This document shows, one piece after another, positions 28,693 through 36,662 of a DNA stretch of 64,000 nt. This DNA comes from Clostridia bacterium (GTDB lineage: Bacteria; Bacillota; Clostridia; Oscillospirales; Butyricicoccaceae). The notes beneath the pieces were generated by a model that worked only from the letters and a program-made list of their open reading frames with translations, made no database searches and was not told the origin of the DNA. Position numbers and translations under genes: made by a program. Positions within the stretch are counted from its first letter, which is position 1, and every line of letters starts with the position of its first letter. The stretch covers positions 1 through 64,000 of the forward strand of contig JAFTDT010000096.1 of assembly GCA_017453985.1 (NCBI GenBank), read 5' to 3'.

Positions 28693-29188
28693 CGGACAGC
28701 ATACCCGTCCGACAGGAGAGAAGGTCAAGGAAGCTATTTTCAACATCGTGCAGTTCGATATCGAGGGCAGACGCGCGCTGGATCTTTTTTGCGGCGGCGG
28801 GCAGCTCGGGCTGGAGGCAGTGTCGCGCGGAGCGGAGAGCTGCGTGTTTGTGGACAACGACCGCGCCGCCCAGCAGGCTGCGGAGAGGAACATCCGCACC
28901 TGCGGGTTTGAAAAACAGTGCCGGCTGGTGCGGGGGGACGTAGCCGCGTTTCTCAAGCGGCAGAAAAGCGCGTCATTCGGGCTGATATTTCTCGACCCGC
29001 CCTATGGGGGAGAAATCTTAAAAAATGCGCTGAATGACATATTCGCATTTGACATCCTGCAGACAGGTGGTATAATGGTTTGTGAGAGCGCGGTGAGCGA
29101 CGTCCTGCCTCCTCCCGGGGAAGGGTATGCGCTTCTCAGGGAATACCGTTACGGAAAAACAAAGCTTACGACGTATGCGAGAGAGTGA
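28643..29188 (+). CDS. rsmD: 16S rRNA (guanine966-N2)-methyltransferase RsmD
   Basis: The 181-residue Rossmann-fold methyltransferase begins MRIITGKARGRRLVTPDGQH, the RsmD signature. It has the SAM-binding block ALDLFCGGGQLGLEA and the catalytic DPPY in IFLDPPYGG. It methylates G966 of 16S rRNA. The SAM motif differs slightly from the usual FAGSGALG. It overlaps uvrC by 50 bases; coaD follows after 4 bases, the order found in most Firmicutes. Confidence 0.93.
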   Translation: MRIITGKARGRRLVTPDGQHTRPTGEKVKEAIFNIVQFDIEGRRALDLFCGGGQLGLEAVSRGAESCVFVDNDRAAQQAAERNIRTCGFEKQCRLVRGDVAAFLKRQKSASFGLIFLDPPYGGEILKNALNDIFAFDILQTGGIMVCESAVSDVLPPPGEGYALLREYRYGKTKLTTYARE

Positions 29189-29192
29189 GAGC

Positions 29193-29681
29193 ATGAGGAC
29201 AGCCGTTGTGCCCGGGAGCTTCGATCCCATCACGCTTGGTCATGTTTATCTGGCGGAGCGTGCGTGCGCCCTGTTTGACAGGGTGATAGTGGTAGCCATG
29301 ACGAACGCTTATAAAAGGAGCTATCTTTTCACTCCGGAGGAAAGGCTGAGGCTGATGCGGGAGTCGCTGGCGCATCTGCCGCGTGTGGAGACGGATTATT
29401 ATGACGGCATGCTCTATGAGTATGCGGAGAGGGTCGGAGCCTGCGCCATAGTAAAGGGGCTGCGCGACCTTGAGGATGCGGAATACGAGATGGAGATGGC
29501 GCGGTACAACAACGCGCATAACCCCGATGCGGAGACGGTATTTATCATGGCTTCGCCGCAGCTTGCGGAAGTAAGCTCGACGGCAGTGAAGGAAAGGACT
29601 CGCCGCGGCGAGTCGTTGGACGGAATGGTAGCTCCTCCGGTGGCGGAGGCATTGCGGAATAAAATATCAAAGGAGAATTGA
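29193..29681 (+). CDS. coaD: Phosphopantetheine adenylyltransferase
   Basis: This 162-residue nucleotidyltransferase carries the PPAT signature PGSFDPITLGHVYLAERA (with the TxGH-type motif LGH) and the second motif SSTAVKE. It joins AMP to 4'-phosphopantetheine to give dephospho-CoA, the penultimate CoA step. The last step, dephospho-CoA kinase, is encoded at the far end of this window as part of a fusion. The ATG at 29193 matches the family N-terminus; upstream in-frame starts would add a foreign extension. Confidence 0.95.
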   Translation: MRTAVVPGSFDPITLGHVYLAERACALFDRVIVVAMTNAYKRSYLFTPEERLRLMRESLAHLPRVETDYYDGMLYEYAERVGACAIVKGLRDLEDAEYEMEMARYNNAHNPDAETVFIMASPQLAEVSSTAVKERTRRGESLDGMVAPPVAEALRNKISKEN

Positions 29682-29683
29682 TT

Positions 29684-30163
29684 ATGTCTGGAACACCGAT
29701 AGACGAATTGGTAAGCACGCTGTATGAGATGGTGGAGGACGCGAGGTCGATGCCCCTCGGCAACGGACGCTGCGTTCTCGACAGGGATAAGGTGCTGGAC
29801 ATTTTGGACGAGATACGAGCCAATCTGCCGAGCGATCTCAAGATGGCGCGGGAGATAGTGGACAAGCGCAATGAGGTCATCGCCGCCGGAAAGCGCGAGT
29901 ATGAGTCGCTGAAAAAGCAGGCGGACGATTATGCCAAGCAGAAGGTGAACGATAACGAGATCACCGCGCAGGCGCGGCAGCGCGCGGCGGAGCTGGTCGC
30001 CGCGGCGGAGTCGCGTTCGCGTGAGATAATGCGCGTGGCAAACGAATATTGCGACGACGCCATGAAGCGCACGGAAGCGGCGGTGTCAAAAACGCTGGAT
30101 GAGCTCAGACAGTCGAGAACTCAGTTCAAGGCGGCTATGAGGGAGCAGGACAAGCAGCAGTAA
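29684..30163 (+). CDS. Coiled-coil hypothetical protein downstream of coaD
   Basis: I do not recognise a named family for this 159-residue protein. It is mostly helical and charged, with a long heptad-like stretch from about residue 70 to 150 (RQRAAELVAAAESRSREIMR). This resembles the stator b-subunit of ATP synthase or DivIVA-type coiled coils, but without a membrane segment. Similar soluble coiled-coil genes follow coaD in other Clostridia. The ATG at 29684 has AGGAG 8 bases upstream; a TTG two codons earlier is too close to that site. A terminator follows. Confidence 0.75.
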   Translation: MSGTPIDELVSTLYEMVEDARSMPLGNGRCVLDRDKVLDILDEIRANLPSDLKMAREIVDKRNEVIAAGKREYESLKKQADDYAKQKVNDNEITAQARQRAAELVAAAESRSREIMRVANEYCDDAMKRTEAAVSKTLDELRQSRTQFKAAMREQDKQQ

Positions 30164-30181
30164 ATCAGAGCAGACAAGCAG

Positions 30182-30216
30182 GCAGCCGGATGTTTATGCA
30201 CATCGGGCTGCTGTTT
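30182..30216 (+). terminator. Terminator before the MATE transporter gene
   Basis: GCAGCCGGATGT (30182-30193) pairs with ACATCGGGCTGC (30200-30211) with one mismatch, followed by TGTTTGATT. It closes the uvrC-coaD unit. Confidence 0.65.
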
Positions 30217-30244
30217 GATTGCTTGCGACGGGAGAAGATAGAAT

Positions 30245-31609
30245 GTGAACGAAAAGGGCAGAACAAGACGAGAGATAGCGGCGCTGATGATACCGCTGGT
30301 GATGGAGAATGCGCTGCAAATTCTGGCGGGCGTGGTCACGGCGGCGATGATAGGGCGCATGCTGACGCTGGACATATCGGCGCAGGGGATAAGCAACCGT
30401 GTGACGAATATGATGTGGTCGGCGTTCAAGGGCGTCGGCATCGGAGCCACGATGATCGCCGCCGTATATTACGGCGAAAACCGTCTGGACAAGTGCCGCC
30501 GCACGATGGAGCAGGCATATCTGCTCGCCGTGCCGGTTTCTGTTCTAATCGCCGTGGTGATATTCCTTGTGCCTCAGCCTATCATGTCATTTTTTACCGA
30601 CGACGCAGAGCTGATAGAGCGCGCGGTGGAATACATGCGGATATCGGTGTGGATGATACCGTTTGCGGCGACGACCTCGCTCAATACGGCGGCGTTCAAC
30701 AGCCGCGGCAATACCAAGACGCCGCTGCTGATAGCCATAATGATGAACCTGATCAACATCACGCTGGGCTATGTGCTGATATTCGGCATAGGCGGCTTTG
30801 CGGGCTTGGGCATACACGGCGCGGCGATAGCTGCGGTGGTCTCTCAGGCGTTCAGCTGCTTTGCGGGGCTGGCGCTGCTGTATTCTCCGCGCGGCTTTTA
30901 CGGAGGAACGAAGAGCGGAGGGCGCTTTTTCAGCCTTGAAAGTGAGTATGTTAAAAACCTGCTTTCGACGGGGCTGCCCGCAGCGGGAGAAAATATGTTC
31001 TGGCCGATATCGGCGGTGCTGGTCAGCAAAGTGATACTTTCCTACGGCACGGTATATTATGCTGCATATCAGCAGGGTCTGCAGGCGGAATCGCTTTCGC
31101 AGATACCGATGATCGGCTTTACCACCACGGCGACCGCGCTGGCGGCGCGGGCGATAGGCATGGGAGACTCCAAGCAGTTCAAGCTGTATTTTACGGAGAT
31201 GAAAAAGATAGCGTGGACAATCGGCGCGGCGGTGTCTCTTCTTCTGCTGCTTATGCCGGAGCAGCTTATGCGGCTGCTTACGGACAAGGAGGACGTCATC
31301 GAGATAGGAAAGCATTATATCTTCCTGATGAGCTTTACAGAGCTGCCGCAGGCGCTGTTTACAACCTATTACGGCTTTATCCGCGCTGCCGGACACAAGC
31401 GGGCGCCGATGTTCATCACGGGCACGGGCGTTTGGCTGATAAGGGTGCCGCTTATTTATCTTTTGGGCTGGTTTATGAAGGTGGATATCAGATTTATCTG
31501 GGGCGTGATGATAGCCGACGCCGTCTCACGAATGGTGCTGAGCATGCTGTACGCGAAAAAGAAGAACGTGCTGGGGGCGGTGGAGCAGGCGGCGGCAAAA
31601 AACGGATGA
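30245..31609 (+). CDS. MATE family efflux transporter
   Basis: The 454-residue membrane protein has about twelve hydrophobic segments in two halves and MATE hallmarks such as LVMENALQILAGVVTAAMIG and PFAATTSLNTAAFNSRGNTK, with the matching LPAAGENMFWPISAVLVSK in the second half. MATE transporters export drugs or metabolites in exchange for sodium ions or protons. The start is GTG. pxpA begins 13 bases after its stop, so this gene may be co-transcribed with the 5-oxoprolinase genes. The substrate cannot be told from sequence. Confidence 0.92.
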   Translation: MNEKGRTRREIAALMIPLVMENALQILAGVVTAAMIGRMLTLDISAQGISNRVTNMMWSAFKGVGIGATMIAAVYYGENRLDKCRRTMEQAYLLAVPVSVLIAVVIFLVPQPIMSFFTDDAELIERAVEYMRISVWMIPFAATTSLNTAAFNSRGNTKTPLLIAIMMNLINITLGYVLIFGIGGFAGLGIHGAAIAAVVSQAFSCFAGLALLYSPRGFYGGTKSGGRFFSLESEYVKNLLSTGLPAAGENMFWPISAVLVSKVILSYGTVYYAAYQQGLQAESLSQIPMIGFTTTATALAARAIGMGDSKQFKLYFTEMKKIAWTIGAAVSLLLLLMPEQLMRLLTDKEDVIEIGKHYIFLMSFTELPQALFTTYYGFIRAAGHKRAPMFITGTGVWLIRVPLIYLLGWFMKVDIRFIWGVMIADAVSRMVLSMLYAKKKNVLGAVEQAAAKNG

Positions 31610-31622
31610 AAGGAGCGGCGGT

Positions 31623-32390
31623 ATGCTGAAGACAGACCTCAACAGCGACCTCGGAGAGAGCTTTGGCGCTTACAGACTGGGACTTGACGGAGAGATACTG
31701 AAAAACATCACCTCGGCGAATATCGCCTGCGGCTGGCACGCCGGCGACCCCGTCGTGATGGAAAAGACGGTCAGGCTTGCGGCGGAGCACGGCGTCGCCG
31801 TCGGAGCGCATCCGGGCTTTCCCGATTTGATGGGCTTCGGCAGACGAGAGATGAAGCTCAGTCCGGAAGAGATACGCGCATATGTGCTGTATCAGCTCGG
31901 CGCGCTGGGCGCCTTTGCCCGCGCCGCCGGGACGGAGCTGCAGCATGTCAAGCCGCATGGGGCGCTGTATAATATAGCGGTCAGAGATATGTCCGTTGCG
32001 GCGGCGGTCTGCGCGGCGGCGAGGGCGTACAGCCGGGAGCTGATCGTGCTTGCTCCGGCAAAAAGCCGCATGGAGGAAGCCGCAGAGGAGGCTGGACTGC
32101 GCTTCGTTGGGGAGTTTTTTGCCGACAGGGCGTATAATCCCGACGGAACGCTGGTATCGCGCAGTCTGTCCGGCGCGGTGATAGAGGACAGCGCGGCGGT
32201 GGGCGCGAGAGTGATGCAGATGGTGCGCGAGGGCACGGTCACCTGCATCGACGGCACGGTGATGCCGATAAACTGCGGTTCCATATGCGTCCACGGCGAC
32301 AACGCGCACGGCGTGGAGATCACGGCACTTCTGCGCAGACTGCTGGAGGACGGAGGCGTGAAGATATGCGCGATGAGGGAGCTGTTATGA
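31623..32390 (+). CDS. pxpA: 5-oxoprolinase subunit PxpA (LamB/YcsF family)
   Basis: This 255-residue protein begins MLKTDLNSDLGESFGAYRLG and contains NIACGWHAGDP, GAHPGFPDLMGFGRR and HVKPHGALYN, all diagnostic for PxpA. With PxpB and PxpC it forms the bacterial ATP-dependent 5-oxoprolinase that opens 5-oxoproline (pyroglutamate) to glutamate; PxpA carries the lactam-opening part. The next gene starts by an ATGA overlap, so the three subunits are translationally coupled. The codon usage matches its neighbours. Confidence 0.95.
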   Translation: MLKTDLNSDLGESFGAYRLGLDGEILKNITSANIACGWHAGDPVVMEKTVRLAAEHGVAVGAHPGFPDLMGFGRREMKLSPEEIRAYVLYQLGALGAFARAAGTELQHVKPHGALYNIAVRDMSVAAAVCAAARAYSRELIVLAPAKSRMEEAAEEAGLRFVGEFFADRAYNPDGTLVSRSLSGAVIEDSAAVGARVMQMVREGTVTCIDGTVMPINCGSICVHGDNAHGVEITALLRRLLEDGGVKICAMRELL

Positions 32391-33073
32391 AAAAATACGA
32401 GCTGCGTCCCTGCGGCGACAGCGCCGTGACCATGGTTTTCGGCAGCGGCATCTCGCCGGAGCTTAACCGCGAGGTCGTGCGATGCCTTCATGCGCTGCGC
32501 CGCGCCGACGTGCGAGGGATTACGGAGCTGGTGCCGGCGTATTGCAGCCTGACGGTGCATTACGATCCGCTGCTGCTGAGCTATGAGGAACTGTGCGGAC
32601 GGATAAACGGGCTGGACTGCGCGGAGCACGCCGCAGAAGCCAGCAGCGCCGAGCTGCTGACCGTGCCGGTGTGCTACGGCGGGCAGTACGGTCCCGACCT
32701 CGCCTCGGTGGCGGAGCTTTGCGGAATGAGCGAGGCGGAGGTGGTGGCGCTGCATTCTGCGGCGGAATATCTTGTGTACATGCTGGGCTTCATGCCCGGT
32801 TTTCCATATCTGGGAGGCATGGACGAGCGCATCGCCGCCCCGCGCCTTGAAACGCCGAGAGTGCGGATAGAGGCGGGTTCGGTGGGCATCGCGGGTAAAC
32901 AGACGGGCATATATCCGCTCGCTTCGCCCGGCGGATGGCGCATAATTGGGCGTACGCCGCTGCGGCTTTTTGACGCGGCGAGCGGAGAAACGCTTTGCAG
33001 GGCGGGCATGAGGCTGCGCTTTGTGCCCGTGTCCGTGGAGGAGTTTGCAGAGCTGGAGGCGAGCGTATGCTGA
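32387..33073 (+). CDS. pxpB: 5-oxoprolinase subunit PxpB
   Basis: The 228-residue KipI/AHS1-family protein has the conserved blocks GDSAVTMVFG, ELVPAYCSLTVHYDP and MLGFMPGFPYLGGMDERI. PxpB and PxpC together use ATP to phosphorylate 5-oxoproline before PxpA opens the ring. In Bacillus the homologue KipI also inhibits the sporulation kinase KinA, so a second role cannot be excluded. The ATG at 32387 overlaps the pxpA stop; pxpC starts 7 bases before its own stop. Confidence 0.94.
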   Translation: MKKYELRPCGDSAVTMVFGSGISPELNREVVRCLHALRRADVRGITELVPAYCSLTVHYDPLLLSYEELCGRINGLDCAEHAAEASSAELLTVPVCYGGQYGPDLASVAELCGMSEAEVVALHSAAEYLVYMLGFMPGFPYLGGMDERIAAPRLETPRVRIEAGSVGIAGKQTGIYPLASPGGWRIIGRTPLRLFDAASGETLCRAGMRLRFVPVSVEEFAELEASVC

Positions 33074-34017
33074 AGGTAGTAAGTCCGGGGCTGCTCACCA
33101 CCGTGCAGGACGGCGGACGCACAGGATATCAGAGCAGAGGCGTGCCGGTCTGCGGCGCGATGGACAGATATGCGCTTTTTGCCGCCAATATCCTCGTCGG
33201 CAACGATATGAACGAGCCGGCGTTGGAAATAACCGCGCTCGGGCCCACGCTGGAGTTTGAGAGCGCCAACATATTCGCGCTTGCGGGCGGGCGCTTTGCC
33301 GCCGCGCTGGACGGCGCGCCGCTGAAGCCCGGCAGGGCATATGCCGCCGCCAGGGGCAGCGTTCTGACCGTCGGAGCGGCGGAGGAGGGCTTTCGCGCCT
33401 ATGTTGCCGTTGCCGGCGGGCTGGACGCGGAGCGCGTCATGGGCAGCGCCGCCACCTGCATCGCGGCGGGCTTCGGCGGATATATGGGCAGAGCCTTGCA
33501 GACGGGCGACCGCATCGGCATGAAGGCTCCGCGGGCATGGATGAGCGGAATGACTCGCCGCGAAACAAAGCTGAGATACAGCGCGGAGCCGGATATCAGA
33601 GTTATAATGGGACCGCAGGACGGCATGTTTTCGCAGCGGGGAAAGGATATCTTCCTCGGCAGCGAATACAGGCTGAGCGGAGACTGCGACCGCATGGGCT
33701 ACCGGCTGGATGGCAGGGATATAGAATATTCCCCCGGAAATGACGGAAATATAGTCTCGGACGGAGTCGCCATGGGCTCTGTGCAGGTGCCGAGCGGCAA
33801 GCCGATAATCATGATGGCAGACAGGCAGACCATCGGCGGCTACGCCAAGATAGCGTGCGTAATTTCCGCCGACCTGCCGCTGCTCGCGCAGAAAAGACCC
33901 GGCGACAGCATAAGGTTCAGGGAGGTCAGCGTCATGCAGGCGCAGGAAAGCTGGAGGAGGATGATGCGCGGGCTGCGCGCGCTGGAGGAGGATATCGCCG
34001 CGGAGGATATATGGTGA
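33067..34017 (+). CDS. pxpC: 5-oxoprolinase subunit PxpC
   Basis: This 316-residue AHS2-family protein starts MLKVVSPGLLTTVQDGGRTG and contains VPVCGAMDRYALFAANILVG and VPSGKPIIMMADRQTIGGYAK, the PxpC signature. It pairs with PxpB in the phosphorylation half of 5-oxoprolinase. GGAGG lies upstream of the ATG inside pxpB. Its last bases overlap the start of the beta-lactamase-fold gene, giving an unbroken chain from pxpA. Confidence 0.94.
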   Translation: MLKVVSPGLLTTVQDGGRTGYQSRGVPVCGAMDRYALFAANILVGNDMNEPALEITALGPTLEFESANIFALAGGRFAAALDGAPLKPGRAYAAARGSVLTVGAAEEGFRAYVAVAGGLDAERVMGSAATCIAAGFGGYMGRALQTGDRIGMKAPRAWMSGMTRRETKLRYSAEPDIRVIMGPQDGMFSQRGKDIFLGSEYRLSGDCDRMGYRLDGRDIEYSPGNDGNIVSDGVAMGSVQVPSGKPIIMMADRQTIGGYAKIACVISADLPLLAQKRPGDSIRFREVSVMQAQESWRRMMRGLRALEEDIAAEDIW

Positions 34018-35204
34018 TGGTGAGAGGTTGGAAAAGGATAGCGGCGCTGCTGATGCTGCTGTCGCTCTGCTTATCTCTGGCGGCATGCGGAAGGAAAGCG
34101 CCGCCGGTTGCGCCGGATATACCGCCGGAGGAAAGCGGGGAAGCGCCGCCTGCGATTTTGCCGGAGCCGGAGCCAGAACCCGAGCCGGAGCCAGAACCTG
34201 TCCCAGAAGATGTCCCCGAGCCGGAACCCGAGCCTGAGCCTGAGCCTGAGCCTGCTTGGGAGTGGCGGCACGACGCGCCGGAGACGCAGGGCGTGTCGCC
34301 CTCGGCATTGGCGTCGCTGCATGCTGCGCTGGAGCCGACGGACGTGCGCGCTGCCGTCGTGATACGGCATGACAGGATAGTTGACGAGTATTTCAAGGAA
34401 GGTTACGACGAGACAAGCATTTTTACTTTACAGTCCTGTTCAAAGAGCGTGACCAGCGCCATTTTCGGCATTGCCGTGGATATGGGCTATATTGAGAGCG
34501 TGGACGCGCCGATATCGGAATATTTCCCCCAGCTTTTGGAGTCCGGCAGCGAATATAAAAAGCAGATAACCATATGGCATCTGCTCACGCATACATCCGG
34601 ATTGGATATCAGCGATACTGCCGATTGGGAGCAGTGGCGCTCATCCGAAAATTGGGTGGACTTCGCGCTAAGCCGTCCGGCGGTTTATAAACCGGGCACG
34701 GTGTTCAGCTACACCACTGCCGGTACGCATCTGTTGTGTGCGATTTTTCAGCAGGCTACGGGGCGCACTCTGTACGACTTCGGCAGGGAATATCTCTTTG
34801 AGCCGCTTGGCATGGACAGCGTGACCTGCGGCACGGACGCGCAGGGCATATCCGACGGAGGCAACGGCTTTGCCATGAATGTCTGCGATATGGCAAAGCT
34901 GGGCAGGCTCTTTCTCAACAAAGGCGCCTGGGAGGGGCAGCAGATCATCTCGGAGGAATGGGCGGAGGCGTCCACCACGCTGCAGTTCAAGCATTCCTCC
35001 GGCTCGGCGGATTATGGCTATCAGTGGTGGGTGCGTACCTTCGGGGAGGAAAAATATCCCGCCTTCTTTGCGCAGGGGCACTGGGGACAGTACATTTTCG
35101 TCGTGCCGGAGCTGGAGCTGATCGTGGTGTTCACCAGCTTCCACGACGGCAGCAGCAGTATGTACTGGCAGTTTGTAAACGATATCGTCGCCGCCTGCGA
35201 ATAG
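34011..35204 (+). CDS. Beta-lactamase-fold serine hydrolase lipoprotein
   Basis: The 397-residue protein has a lipoprotein signal (LSLAAC, Cys26), then a Pro-Glu dipeptide repeat linker (about residues 50-81) and a class C beta-lactamase/AmpH-like domain. The catalytic motif is SCSK (Ser142, Lys145); the second motif reads YTT in FSYTTAGTHLL instead of YxN; LLTHTSG is also typical. Such proteins are esterases, peptidases or penicillin-binding enzymes on the outer face of the membrane. It overlaps pxpC by 7 bases. Whether it releases 5-oxoproline-containing substrates is speculation. Confidence 0.88.
   Translation: MVMVRGWKRIAALLMLLSLCLSLAACGRKAPPVAPDIPPEESGEAPPAILPEPEPEPEPEPEPVPEDVPEPEPEPEPEPEPAWEWRHDAPETQGVSPSALASLHAALEPTDVRAAVVIRHDRIVDEYFKEGYDETSIFTLQSCSKSVTSAIFGIAVDMGYIESVDAPISEYFPQLLESGSEYKKQITIWHLLTHTSGLDISDTADWEQWRSSENWVDFALSRPAVYKPGTVFSYTTAGTHLLCAIFQQATGRTLYDFGREYLFEPLGMDSVTCGTDAQGISDGGNGFAMNVCDMAKLGRLFLNKGAWEGQQIISEEWAEASTTLQFKHSSGSADYGYQWWVRTFGEEKYPAFFAQGHWGQYIFVVPELELIVVFTSFHDGSSSMYWQFVNDIVAACE
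34159..34256 (+). repeat. Pro-Glu codon repeat (low complexity)
   Basis: CCNGAR dipeptide codons repeat about 15 times with one interruption (encoding VPEDV). It encodes the rigid spacer between the lipid anchor and the catalytic domain and could change length by slippage. Confidence 0.8.
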
Positions 35205-35239
35205 AAAAAAGCGTGTCGAAGTTTCGACACGCTTTTTTT
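35205..35239. terminator. Bidirectional terminator between converging genes
   Basis: GCGTGTCGAA pairs with TTCGACACGC around two bases, with A-run before and seven T after. It serves the pxp unit on the plus strand and the MFS gene on the minus strand. Confidence 0.93.
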
Positions 35240-35248
35240 GCAGCTCGT

Positions 35249-36463
35249 TTACCGCTTGAGCGTTTTCAGACGGCGGTCCAGCACGGACATGATGAAGATT
35301 GGCGCCGCCACGCAGCACGCTGCCATGATAAAGCTGGCAGTATATGCGTCTGTGGAGGCGTACAGCGCGTTGGACAGCTTGACAAAGACGATGGAGGACA
35401 GCCCGGAGCAGATAGAGATAAAGCCCATGTTCGTGCCCGCGTACTTGAGTCCGAAAAGATCTGCCATCAGCGCGGGCGTTATGGCAGGACCGCTGCCGTA
35501 GCCGAAGGCGGCAAGCAGCACGAATATCATGTACAGCGGACCGCCGGCCAATATCAGCCCCGCCGCCGCGGCGGTGTTTATCACCGAAAGCACTACTGTG
35601 GTACGCACGCGCCCTATGCGGTCGGACACATTGGACATTATCAGTCTGCCGGCGGTGTTGGTGATGCCGGTCAGCGACACGGTAGTGACCGCCAGCGCCT
35701 CCGAAAGCCCGCGGCTCACGCCGAGGTCCTTTATCAGCGGAATGAGGATCACCCAAGTCGAGCCGCTGAGAAAGGCGAACAGCGCGATGCACCAAAAGGA
35801 GGAGGTGCGCAGCATCTCCGCCGGATTATAGTCCCGCGCCTTTGCCTTTTCGATCTTGGCTGCGGGCAGCTTTATGCCGGAGAGATATTCCTCAGAGGGC
35901 AGACGGATAAACAGGCAGGAGATTATCGAAACGGCGAAAAATATCGCCGCAAGTATGCGAAAGGTCTGCGGCACGGTATGAGAGCCGAGCAGCCACTTTG
36001 ACAGCGGCGCAAACACGACGGTGGACAGCCCGAAGGCGGCGGTGGCGATGCCGGAAGCAAAGCCGCGCCGGTGCGGGAACCACTTGACGATGCAGGTCAC
36101 GACGCTGACGTAGGCAAAGCCGGAGCCGAGTCCGCCGACGACGCAATAGGTCAGGTACAAAAGCCCGATATTGGCGGAGGAGAGCAGAGAGGTGAGGAAT
36201 ATCCCGCCGCAGAACATGCAGCAGCCGGCGGCGGCGACGAGACGCGGATGCGTCTTGTCCTGAATAAAGCCGCCGATGACATGCGCGGACATGAACGCCA
36301 TCATCATATACGACGATACCATATTGGCGGAGGCGTTGTTCCAGGAGTAAAACTCGACCACCGGCGAGCGGAAAACGCTCCACAGGTATAAAATGCCCAT
36401 GCAGAGCTGCACGAAAATGCAGGCGATGACGACGGGGAGCGCCTTGTTTGATGTTTTTGACAT
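35249..36463 (-). CDS. OFA-type MFS transporter (oxalate/formate antiporter family)
   Basis: The 404-residue protein has twelve hydrophobic segments and the OFA subfamily opening MGILYLWSVFRSPVVEFYSW, plus YVSVVTCIVKWFPHRRGFASG and GRLIMSNVSDRIGRVRTT. OFA members exchange or move small carboxylates such as oxalate, formate, lactate or pyruvate. It diverges from the keto-acid oxidoreductase operon, and their promoters are about 45 bases apart, so it could export or import an acid made or used by that pathway. The ribosome site AAAAGGAG is well placed. Confidence 0.88.
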   Translation of the reverse strand: MSKTSNKALPVVIACIFVQLCMGILYLWSVFRSPVVEFYSWNNASANMVSSYMMMAFMSAHVIGGFIQDKTHPRLVAAAGCCMFCGGIFLTSLLSSANIGLLYLTYCVVGGLGSGFAYVSVVTCIVKWFPHRRGFASGIATAAFGLSTVVFAPLSKWLLGSHTVPQTFRILAAIFFAVSIISCLFIRLPSEEYLSGIKLPAAKIEKAKARDYNPAEMLRTSSFWCIALFAFLSGSTWVILIPLIKDLGVSRGLSEALAVTTVSLTGITNTAGRLIMSNVSDRIGRVRTTVVLSVINTAAAAGLILAGGPLYMIFVLLAAFGYGSGPAITPALMADLFGLKYAGTNMGFISICSGLSSIVFVKLSNALYASTDAYTASFIMAACCVAAPIFIMSVLDRRLKTLKR

Positions 36464-36500
36464 CTGTTATTCTCCTTTTCATAAAGATAAAGCTGTAATA

Positions 36501-36529
36501 ATAATGAATGATTTGGAAACAAATGTCAA
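36501..36529 (-). promoter_or_regulatory. Sigma-A promoter for the OFA-type transporter
   Basis: On the minus strand TTGACA (complement of 36524-36529), a 17-base spacer and CATTAT (complement of 36501-36506). Confidence 0.7.
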
Positions 36530-36572
36530 ACTTTATTTATACTTAATTAACATGCAAGGAGGAAAGAAGCGA

Positions 36573-36601
36573 TTGACTTTTAGTGAAAAAAATGATAAGA
36601 T
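36573..36601 (+). promoter_or_regulatory. Sigma-A promoter for the 2-oxoacid oxidoreductase operon
   Basis: TTGACT (36573-36578), a 17-base spacer and TAAGAT (36596-36601). Transcription would start near 36608, just before the palindromic element, and well upstream of the CTG start at 36663. Confidence 0.7.
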
Positions 36602-36610
36602 AAAAGCAAA

Positions 36611-36646
36611 GTCAGACAACAATAAGCATTTGTCAGACAACTTGTC
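36611..36646 (+). promoter_or_regulatory. Candidate GntR-type operator (overlapping palindromes)
   Basis: GTCAGACAAC occurs twice (36611-36620 and 36632-36641). The second copy is part of two perfect overlapping palindromes, TTGTC-A-GACAA (36630-36640) and GACAA-C-TTGTC (36636-36646). The first fits the GT-N3-AC pattern of FadR-subfamily GntR operators, and a regulator of that family is encoded 5 kb downstream. The site overlaps the predicted transcription start region, so repression is the likeliest effect. Confidence 0.55.
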
Positions 36647-36662
36647 GAAAGGAGGAGTTAAT

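Noticed and set aside
36507-36662. Upstream ATG codons (36507, 36552) as start of the operon's ATPase
   Set aside because: They lie upstream of or inside the promoter, so a transcript from 36608 would not include them, and the extra residues show no family similarity.
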